Positions 1-4,786 of a stretch of 11,927 nt of DNA are shown piece by piece. This DNA comes from Oscillospiraceae bacterium (GTDB lineage Bacteria; Bacillota; Clostridia; Oscillospirales; Oscillospiraceae), in assembly GCA_031266955.1 (NCBI GenBank), contig JAISAA010000147.1, positions 1 to 11,927 of the forward strand, in the 5' to 3' direction. Under the pieces are notes generated by a model. The model was not told the DNA's origin, made no database searches, and was given only the letters and a program-made list of their open reading frames with translations. A program made the position numbers and the translations under genes. The first letter of the stretch is position 1. Every line of letters starts with the position of its first letter.

Positions 1-393
1 ATCGCAAAGCCGTTTTCTCCCACAGAGCTCGTCGCGCGGGTAAAGGCCAATATCGCCCAATACGAGCGGTTGAAAGGAGTGCCGGATAACGCGCGCGAGC
101 TGGACTTCGGCGACCTGCGCATCAACGCCCAATCCCGCCGCGCGTATGTGAATGACGCGGAGGTCGAGCTGAAAAACAAAGAATACGAGCTGCTGTATTT
201 TCTCGCGTCCAACGCCGAGATCGTGTTCAGCAAGGAACACATCTATGAGCGGATATGGGGGATGGACGCCTACGGCGATACAAAGACCGTCGCCGTGCAT
301 ATAGGCCGGCTGCGCGAAAAGATCGAAAAAGACCCCGCGAGGCCAAAGCATATACAGACGGTGTGGGGCGCCGGGTATCGATTTAAGAAGTAG
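1..393 (+). CDS. OmpR/PhoB-family response regulator, 3' end only
   Basis: The reading frame is open from the first base to the TAG at 391-393, giving 130 residues; the start lies outside the window. The first residues (IAKPFSPTELVARVKANI) are the end of a receiver domain, with the conserved Lys-Pro of the KPF motif followed by the last helix. After a short linker, roughly residues 36-129 form an OmpR/PhoB winged-helix DNA-binding domain, ending in the characteristic VHIGRLREKIE helix and the TVWGAGYRFKK hairpin. The phosphorylatable aspartate would be upstream. The protein is a two-component transcription factor; its target and signal cannot be read here. No histidine kinase gene follows, so the partner is upstream or elsewhere. 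No convincing terminator is seen after the stop. An internal ATG at 70 would remove the receiver end and is not a credible start. Confidence 0.95.
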   Translation: MAKPFSPTELVARVKANIAQYERLKGVPDNARELDFGDLRINAQSRRAYVNDAEVELKNKEYELLYFLASNAEIVFSKEHIYERIWGMDAYGDTKTVAVHIGRLREKIEKDPARPKHIQTVWGAGYRFKK

Positions 394-441
394 GTAAAGT
401 AGCCCGGACGGCGCCCGCGAAAAAAGTGTCCGAAAAGCACA

Positions 442-470
442 TTGACAAGTAAAAATTTGTGTGCTATCAT
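442..470 (+). promoter_or_regulatory. SigA-type promoter for the GNAT-tsaD operon
   Basis: TTGACA at 442-447 is a perfect -35 box and TATCAT at 465-470 is a good -10 box, separated by exactly 17 bp. TG at 462-463 makes an extended -10. Counting the last base of the -10 as position -7 puts transcription start at about A477, leaving an untranslated leader of about 144 nt before the GNAT gene. The segment is AT-rich compared with the coding regions around it. This is a sequence match only. Confidence 0.8.
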
Positions 471-476
471 ACGCGC

Positions 477-539
477 ATGATAGTTACGATACGCTTTCGC
501 GCTCGGATCATCTCAGTATACTTGTTCGACACCTCCTGA
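477..539 (+). CDS. candidate 20-codon leader peptide upstream of the GNAT gene
   Basis: ATG at 477 opens a 20-codon frame closed by TGA at 537-539; the peptide reads MIVTIRFRARIISVYLFDTS. No Shine-Dalgarno sequence precedes it, but the ATG falls on the predicted transcription start of the promoter at 442-470, so it could be translated as a leaderless message. The last codons (ACC TCC TGA) contain CCTCCTG, the exact complement of the GNAT ribosome binding site at 607-613. A ribosome reading this frame to its end would cover that segment. The Arg-x-Arg-x-Arg run (residues 6-10) resembles the +x+ motif of macrolide-arrest leader peptides. The frame is short and could be chance; treat it as a hypothesis. 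Confidence 0.3.
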   Translation: MIVTIRFRARIISVYLFDTS

Positions 540-613
540 TCGTTAAAATACATATGCGCTTGCGATTTCTATTTTTCAGCATATTTATTATTAACATTAT
601 TATTAACAGGAGG
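532..613 (+). promoter_or_regulatory. possible anti-Shine-Dalgarno / Shine-Dalgarno pair in the GNAT leader
   Basis: CCTCCTG at 532-538 is perfectly complementary to CAGGAGG at 607-613, the ribosome binding site of the GNAT gene, so the mRNA could mask its own start. A competing weaker stem, GATCA (506-510) with TGATC (537-541), uses part of the upstream segment. The 7-bp pairing is seen directly; the regulatory role is inferred. Confidence 0.35.
585..608 (+). repeat. perfect 12-bp tandem duplication before the GNAT ribosome binding site
   Basis: TTATTATTAACA occurs twice without a gap or mismatch, at 585-596 and 597-608. The second copy ends inside the CAGGAGG ribosome binding site (607-613). 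The block gives an unstructured AU-rich stretch just before the ribosome binding site and sets its distance from the upstream anti-SD segment. Perfect tandem copies of this kind can change number by slippage. Confidence 0.9.
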
Positions 614-620
614 AATTACA

Positions 621-1571
621 GTGGTAAAAGAGCAATTGAACGCACGCTTAGACTATCAGGTGGTAAAGGCAAACAGAAACCAGATCGATTTCATATTCGA
701 TAACTTTTGCAAAAATGAGAAGCTCCGAAATGTCGTAATTGGCTTCACAGCCGTCGATTCTCTCGGCGATATCTTGGGGTATTTACTTATCGGGGAAAAA
801 GAGGTGCCGCTGCCGCTGAACGGCGCGGATTGGTGGGTGCATAGATTATTCATCCGTGACGATTTTAGACGGCGGGGGATCGCTTCGGCTATATTGAAAG
901 AAGCGATAAAGCACGCCGGGCAATCGAACATCCGGCACATTACGGGCTCCGCCAACCCGACGCTCAGGGCGCAAAGCTTTTGGTTTAAGCACGGATTTTC
1001 CGGGAGTAGATACGGGAAAATACAAGATGACCCGGCGTACCCTTTGGTCTGCGGAAACTATCACCGCATGATTTCCCGGCGTGTCGGCGACGCGGCGGAG
1101 GTGAATGAAAAGCCCCGAAGCGGCTATCGGATATCGGAAACGGGCGGCGAACGTCTGGATTCGACTTTTGATAAATTACTGGACAGAAGTATGACGTTTT
1201 ACAGCGACAAAAGAGCAGGACTTTTCGGCTTGACCGCTATTGACGACGACGGAAACATTCTGGGCGACATAGCGCTGCTTTCCGACGAGCTGGCGGCGCC
1301 GTTAGACGGTGAGCAGTGGCACATACCGTATATTTTTGTGAATCCCGAGCACCGGCGTATGGGCATTGCCACAAATTTGCTGCGCGAGACGATAAGGCGC
1401 GCGCGGGAAGCGCGCGTATCGCAGATGTTTTGCGCGCAAAACACCTCGGACGCGGAGATCATCGGTTTTTGGGACGCCAATCGCTTCGCTATATTTCATT
1501 GGAGTCACGTCGGACCGAATACGCGTGTAGACGCAGCCTTGCACGTGGAAAGTAGTAATATTTTATGCTGA
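621..1571 (+). CDS. tandem-domain GNAT N-acetyltransferase
   Basis: The 316-residue protein carries two GNAT folds and probably transfers acetyl groups from acetyl-CoA; the substrate is unknown. The GTG start at 621 is chosen because AGGAGG at 608-613 sits 7 nt upstream. Domain 1 (about residues 10-150) has the acetyl-CoA motif RRRGIA at 83-88 and the FW...GF element at 120-126. Domain 2 (about 168-300) has RRMGIA at 245-250 and FWDANRF at 283-289. Residues 41-99 and 203-261 align without gaps with 23 of 59 identical, so the protein arose by internal duplication, and both cofactor loops look intact. The stop overlaps the tsaD start by 7 nt, which suggests coupled translation. A single-domain RimI commonly sits next to tsaD, but this protein is twice that size, so it may be a RimI substitute or a resistance-type or small-molecule acetyltransferase. 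The 5' part is more AT-rich than its neighbours. Confidence 0.9.
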   Translation: MVKEQLNARLDYQVVKANRNQIDFIFDNFCKNEKLRNVVIGFTAVDSLGDILGYLLIGEKEVPLPLNGADWWVHRLFIRDDFRRRGIASAILKEAIKHAGQSNIRHITGSANPTLRAQSFWFKHGFSGSRYGKIQDDPAYPLVCGNYHRMISRRVGDAAEVNEKPRSGYRISETGGERLDSTFDKLLDRSMTFYSDKRAGLFGLTAIDDDGNILGDIALLSDELAAPLDGEQWHIPYIFVNPEHRRMGIATNLLRETIRRAREARVSQMFCAQNTSDAEIIGFWDANRFAIFHWSHVGPNTRVDAALHVESSNILC

Positions 1572-2566
1572 TCCTGTCAATAGAATCGTCCTGCGACGAA
1601 ACGGCCGCCGCCGTGACGCGAAACGGGCGCGAGACGCTTTCCGAGGAAATCTTTTCGCAGGCCGATAAATTTGAGCTTTACGGCGGCGTCGTGCCGGAAA
1701 TTGCCTCGCGCAATCATTTGGACGCGATAGCGCGCCTCGCCGACGCCGCCGTGAAAAACGCCGGGATATCGAAAAAGGATATCGGCGCCGTCGCTGTGAC
1801 ATATGCGCCGGGGCTTATCGGGGCGCTGCTCGTCGGGCTCGGCTTCGCCAAGGGGCTGTCTCTTGCGCTCGGCGTTCCGCTGATACCGGTGCATCATCTG
1901 CGCGGGCATATAGCGTCAAATTATATCGCGTTCCCGGAGCTCGCTCCGCCGTTTTTGGCGCTTGTCGTATCGGGCGGGAACAGCGTCATCGCCGACGTGC
2001 GGAGCTATACTGATATGCGAGTGGTCGGAGCGACGCGAGACGACGCGGCGGGGGAGTGCTTTGATAAGGCCGCCCGGGCGCTCGGACTGCCGTATCCGGG
2101 CGGGGCTAAGCTTGACGAGCTGGCGCGGACAGGTGACGCCGGGAAATATAAGCTGACGCGTCCCGTGGTCGCCGGGTCGCCGTATGATATGTCGTTTTCC
2201 GGGTTGAAAACCGCCGTCGTCAACGCGATACACAATTCGGGGCAGCGGGGCGAGGAGCTCGACCGGGCATCGCTTGCGGCGTCGCTCGTGGCGGCGGCGT
2301 CCGATATTCTCGTGCCGCGGGTCATGGCGGCGGCGGCGGAGCTCGGATATGATAAGATAGCCGTCGCGGGCGGCGTCGCCGCCAATTCCCGCATACGCGC
2401 CGACCTGAAAAGCGCCGCCGAGGCTGCGGGGAAAACGCTTTTCATCCCGCCGCTTCGTCTGTGCGGGGATAACGCCGCGATGATCGGCTGTCAGGGGTAC
2501 TACGAATACCTCGCGGGGAATACCGGGAGTATGGAAACGAACGGATACGCGTCGATGGAAATTTAG
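1565..2566 (+). CDS. tsaD: tRNA N6-threonylcarbamoyladenosine transferase subunit TsaD
   Basis: TsaD moves the threonylcarbamoyl group from threonylcarbamoyl-AMP to A37 of ANN-decoding tRNAs, working in the cytoplasm with TsaB and TsaE, which are not encoded in this window. The 333-residue length is normal. The ASKHA signature ESSCDET lies at 7-13, GGVVPEIASRNH at 40-51, the metal-binding HHLRGH at 110-115 (ligands H111 and H115), SGGNS at 136-140, the phosphate loop AGGVAANS at 268-275 and GDNAAM with the metal ligand D302 at 301-306. The ATG at 1565 lies inside the end of the GNAT gene (7-nt overlap), which makes translational coupling likely; no separate promoter is apparent. Asn139 replaces the histidine usual in bacterial SGGH(T/S), resembling archaeal and eukaryotic Kae1. 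The stop is followed 38 nt later by a strong hairpin that ends the operon. Confidence 0.97.
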   Translation: MLILSIESSCDETAAAVTRNGRETLSEEIFSQADKFELYGGVVPEIASRNHLDAIARLADAAVKNAGISKKDIGAVAVTYAPGLIGALLVGLGFAKGLSLALGVPLIPVHHLRGHIASNYIAFPELAPPFLALVVSGGNSVIADVRSYTDMRVVGATRDDAAGECFDKAARALGLPYPGGAKLDELARTGDAGKYKLTRPVVAGSPYDMSFSGLKTAVVNAIHNSGQRGEELDRASLAASLVAAASDILVPRVMAAAAELGYDKIAVAGGVAANSRIRADLKSAAEAAGKTLFIPPLRLCGDNAAMIGCQGYYEYLAGNTGSMETNGYASMEI

Positions 2567-2603
2567 GGAGAAAACCCCCGCGAAGCTCTGCGAAAAATGT
2601 GAG

Positions 2604-2630
2604 GTGCCCCCGCCGATATGGCGGGGGCAC
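2604..2630 (+). terminator. strong hairpin ending the GNAT-tsaD operon
   Basis: GTGCCCCCGCC (2604-2614), a 5-nt loop and GGCGGGGGCAC (2620-2630) form a perfect 11-bp stem, 38 nt after the tsaD stop. The tail TATATATTGTG is T-rich but not a clean T-run. On the other strand the stem is followed by CTCACATTTTT. The placement between an operon end and a new promoter supports a terminator. Confidence 0.8.
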
Positions 2631-2675
2631 TATATATTGTGCTTACACTACAAGATGTAAACAAGCTGATGTGGG

Positions 2676-2736
2676 TAAAAAAATATTTAATTTTTTTTAC
2701 ATTTTTGCTTGCAATTCTTCAAATATATGATATCAT
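2676..2736 (+). promoter_or_regulatory. promoter of the dcw cluster (mraZ promoter) with AT-rich UP-like element
   Basis: TTGCAA at 2709-2714 and TATCAT at 2731-2736 are separated by 16 bp, with TG at 2728-2729 as an extended -10; transcription would start near 2743. An almost pure A/T tract from 2676 to 2706 covers about -37 to -67, where RNA polymerase alpha subunits bind. TATGATATCATA at 2726-2737 is a perfect 12-bp palindrome over the -10. An alternative pairing of TTGCTT (2705-2710) with TATGAT (2726-2731) has a 15-bp spacer and is less good. Confidence 0.7.
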
Positions 2737-2740
2737 AGGG

Positions 2741-2780
2741 GTGAAGTTCATTGAAAGTAATTGAAAGTTACTTAAATCCC
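2741..2780 (+). promoter_or_regulatory. candidate MraZ operator: 10-bp phased AAAGT repeats in the mraZ leader
   Basis: TTGAAAGTAA (2751-2760) and TTGAAAGTTA (2761-2770) are near-identical tandem 10-mers. GTGAAGTTCA (2741-2750) before them and CTTAAATCCC (2771-2780) after them look like decayed copies. In register this reads AAAGTAA-N3-AAAGTTA-N3-AAATCCC, the spacing and core reported for MraZ boxes in mollicutes (AAAGTG(G/T) with 3-nt spacers). The site lies just downstream of the predicted start, suiting repression of its own operon. An overlapping inverted repeat (AAGTAA at 2755-2760, TTACTT at 2768-2773) is also present. Confidence 0.6.
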
Positions 2781-2808
2781 ATAAATCATACTGAGAGGGG
2801 GCGGAAAT

Positions 2809-3255
2809 ATGGCCGGAGAGATAATGATCGATAAATACAGGCATAAGCTTGATCAAAAAAGCCGTGTTTCCATACCCGCACAGTTCCGCAAGGTGCTCGG
2901 GGACGCTTTTTACCTGACGCTTTCGGACAAAAACTGTTTGGAGGGATACACGGAGGAGGCGTACAAGAAAATCAGTGACGAATTCGACGAGCTCGACCCG
3001 GACATAGGGCTTTTCTGGCGGGCCAATTCCGCGCTCTGCGAAATAGACGCGCAGGGCAGAACATTTATCCCGCAGGAGCTGCGCGAGAAAATAAATCTCG
3101 GTCAGGACGTGATGCTTGTTGGCAACGGCTCTATGTTCCTGCTTTGGAACACCGATGAGTGGAAGCGCGTCAATGAGGAAAACAGCACGCAGGACAAGTA
3201 CGCTGAGATGAAAAAGCGTCGGCGTGAGCTGCGCGAGCAGAAACGTGGAACATGA
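2809..3255 (+). CDS. mraZ: MraZ, transcriptional regulator of the dcw cluster
   Basis: MraZ is a ring-forming DNA-binding protein that regulates its own promoter and so the cluster behind it. The 148-residue length is typical. Two AbrB-like swapped-hairpin repeats are visible, each with the family's DxxxR signature: D15-R19 (DQKSRVSIPAQFR) and D80-R84 (DAQGRTFIPQELR). The GMLVG-like element appears as DVMLVGNGSMFLLWN at 100-114. The C-terminal 25 residues are strongly charged. The ATG at 2809 follows GAGAGGGGG (2793-2801) with 7-nt spacing; a second ATG at 2824 would give a start closer to the short N-termini of relatives, so the first five residues are uncertain. Its ATGA overlap with rsmH couples the two, and the repeats at 2741-2780 are its likely binding site. 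Confidence 0.96.
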   Translation: MAGEIMIDKYRHKLDQKSRVSIPAQFRKVLGDAFYLTLSDKNCLEGYTEEAYKKISDEFDELDPDIGLFWRANSALCEIDAQGRTFIPQELREKINLGQDVMLVGNGSMFLLWNTDEWKRVNEENSTQDKYAEMKKRRRELREQKRGT

Positions 3256-4199
3256 GTCACACATCCGTTCTCCTGCGCGAGGCCGTTGACGGTTTGAACG
3301 TCAGGCCGGGCGGGGTATACTTTGACGGTACGCTCGGGCTCGGGGGCCATTCGCTTGAGATATTAAAGCGCGGAGGTACGCTTATAGCCGCGGACCGCGA
3401 CGCCGGCGCGATAGAAGCCTCGCGTGAACGCCTCAGTGCTTACGCAGAGCGAGTGAGCTTCGTACACGCGAATTTCGGACAAATATCCGAAATATTGCAA
3501 AAGCTCGGAGTTGACCGCGCGGACGGCGTTTTATGCGATTTCGGCGTGTCGTCGCCGCAGCTTGATACGGCGGAGCGGGGTTTTTCGTACACGCGCTCCG
3601 CGCCGCTCGATATGAGGATGAACGCCGAGGAGCCCCTGACCGCGCGCGACGTCGTAAACGGCTGGGACGAGGAGGAGCTGAGACGGATACTTTACGATTA
3701 CGGCGAGGAGCGCTACGCCCGCCAAATAGCGTCGGCGATAGTAAAGCGCCGCGCGGCAAGCGCTATCGAGACGACGGACGAGCTTGCGGAGACTGTCCGC
3801 TCGGCGATGCCGGGCCGGGCTTTGAGGGAAAAGCAGCACCCGGCGAAGCGGACGTTCCAGGCGGTGCGTATCGCGGTGAACGACGAGCTCGGAGAGATAG
3901 AGCGCTTGCTCGCCGCCGTTCCCGGCGTACTGAGCGACGGAGGCCGGGTGGCGCTGATAAGCTTTCACTCGCTTGAGGACAGGGCGGTAAAAACGGCGTT
4001 CCGCGATTGGTCGGACGGCTGTGTCTGCCCGAAGGAGCTTCCGAAATGCGTCTGCGGCTTTGTGCCGGTGATGAAAACGGTCACAAAAAAGCCGGTCGTT
4101 CCGGGCGAGGCGGAGATAAGCGAAAACCCGCGCGCGAGAAGCGCGAAGCTGAGGATAGCGGAACGGCTGCCGAGGCATACGGCTCGCAAAGGCGAATAA
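3252..4199 (+). CDS. rsmH: 16S rRNA (cytosine-1402-N4)-methyltransferase RsmH
   Basis: RsmH methylates N4 of C1402 in the 16S rRNA decoding centre using S-adenosylmethionine. The 315-residue length fits the family. Residues 4-14 (TSVLLREAVDG) are the usual N-terminus, DGTLGLGGH at 25-33 is the SAM-binding loop, AADRD at 46-50 follows, and DFGVSSPQLD at 96-105, GFSY at 110-113, PLDMRMN at 118-124, HPAKRTFQAVRIAVNDEL at 196-213 and SFHSLEDR at 237-244 are family signatures. The CVCP...KCVCG cysteines (257, 259, 266, 268) are also typical. The start overlaps the mraZ stop as ATGA, and no good separate ribosome binding site is visible, so translation probably depends on mraZ. Confidence 0.97.
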   Translation: MSHTSVLLREAVDGLNVRPGGVYFDGTLGLGGHSLEILKRGGTLIAADRDAGAIEASRERLSAYAERVSFVHANFGQISEILQKLGVDRADGVLCDFGVSSPQLDTAERGFSYTRSAPLDMRMNAEEPLTARDVVNGWDEEELRRILYDYGEERYARQIASAIVKRRAASAIETTDELAETVRSAMPGRALREKQHPAKRTFQAVRIAVNDELGEIERLLAAVPGVLSDGGRVALISFHSLEDRAVKTAFRDWSDGCVCPKELPKCVCGFVPVMKTVTKKPVVPGEAEISENPRARSAKLRIAERLPRHTARKGE

Positions 4200-4227
4200 A
4201 CGATCAAATCAAAGGAGAAATGAAGCT

Positions 4228-4755
4228 ATGGCATCGGCGGCGTTGAAAAACGAAGGTTATATGTACTCGGGAGCAATACGGGCGGAGATACCCGAAGCCG
4301 CTCCGGCCGCGCCGAGAGCGGCGGCGGGAGCGGTTGCGAGACCGCGCGAGGCGGCGAGGCCGAGAGTCTCGATGTTTTCCGTGCTCGGCTTCATGTTCAT
4401 AATCGCGCTTGCCGGGGCTTGTATACTTTCAAATGTAGAGCTTGCGGAGATATCGGCGGACATAACCGGCATCCGAGCCGTGCCGCCGAGGATACGGGCG
4501 CAGTCCGGGATAGTCGATAAGCTCAGCGAGCGGCGGGAGGAAAACAGCGCGCTGCGCGTGGACTATGAACGCGCCTTTGATTTGAAAGAGATAGAGCGCT
4601 ACGCCGTCGAGGAGCTCGGGATGATACGCACGCAAAGCGCCGGGACAAGGCCCGTGGAATCGGCGCCGGAGGACAAGGCCGTGATACCGGCGTCGGAAAG
4701 CGCGCCCGGGGGCGCGGCGGGTCTCATAGCAAGGCTTATGGAATACTTCAAATAG
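4228..4755 (+). CDS. ftsL: FtsL/DivIC-type septum protein
   Basis: The protein is identified mainly by position (after rsmH, before the division transpeptidase) and topology. Of 175 residues, the first 47 are an Ala/Pro/Arg-rich cytoplasmic segment, 49-69 form one membrane helix, and the outside part holds a heptad-like stretch (about 95-125) and the short motif DLKEIERYAVEELGMIR (118-134), which matches the end of the FtsL/DivIC domain. FtsL forms a coiled-coil scaffold with FtsB/DivIC and DivIB/FtsQ that holds and activates FtsW and its transpeptidase. The ATG at 4228 lies 10 nt after AAAGGAG (4211-4217). A nearer ATG at 4220 reads an 8-codon frame ending at 4246 and looks incidental. The low-complexity tail after residue 134 is unusually long. 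Sequence is poorly conserved in this family, so the name rests partly on context. Confidence 0.85.
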   Translation: MASAALKNEGYMYSGAIRAEIPEAAPAAPRAAAGAVARPREAARPRVSMFSVLGFMFIIALAGACILSNVELAEISADITGIRAVPPRIRAQSGIVDKLSERREENSALRVDYERAFDLKEIERYAVEELGMIRTQSAGTRPVESAPEDKAVIPASESAPGGAAGLIARLMEYFK

Positions 4756-4786
4756 TGTGTCCATATAATCTTTAGGAGAACGGAGC

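Noticed and set aside
257..268. A CRISPR array, tRNA, rRNA or transposase anywhere in the window
   Set aside because: I saw no regularly spaced repeats, tRNA-like cloverleaf, rRNA segment or transposase motif on reading both strands.
405..432. CGGAC...GTCCG as a terminator after the response regulator
   Set aside because: The stem is only 5-6 bp with a long loop and no T-run follows; AAAAA lies inside the loop instead.
2643..2667. Imperfect inverted repeat GCTTACA...TGTAA upstream of the mraZ promoter
   Set aside because: Only about 5 bp pair and it is not placed over any promoter element; too weak to call an operator.
2719..3264. 181-codon minus-strand frame over mraZ and its promoter
   Set aside because: It covers a complete mraZ and its leader; it has no recognisable motifs and is best explained as a shadow frame.
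3531..4178. 215-codon open frame on the minus strand opposite rsmH
   Set aside because: It is an Arg-rich translation of the GC-rich complementary strand with no ribosome binding site or family features, and the + strand frame is unmistakably RsmH.
4220..4246. 8-codon frame (MKLWHRRR) overlapping the ftsL start
   Set aside because: Its ATG is only 2 nt from the AAAGGAG ribosome binding site, too close for good initiation, and nothing suggests a regulatory role.
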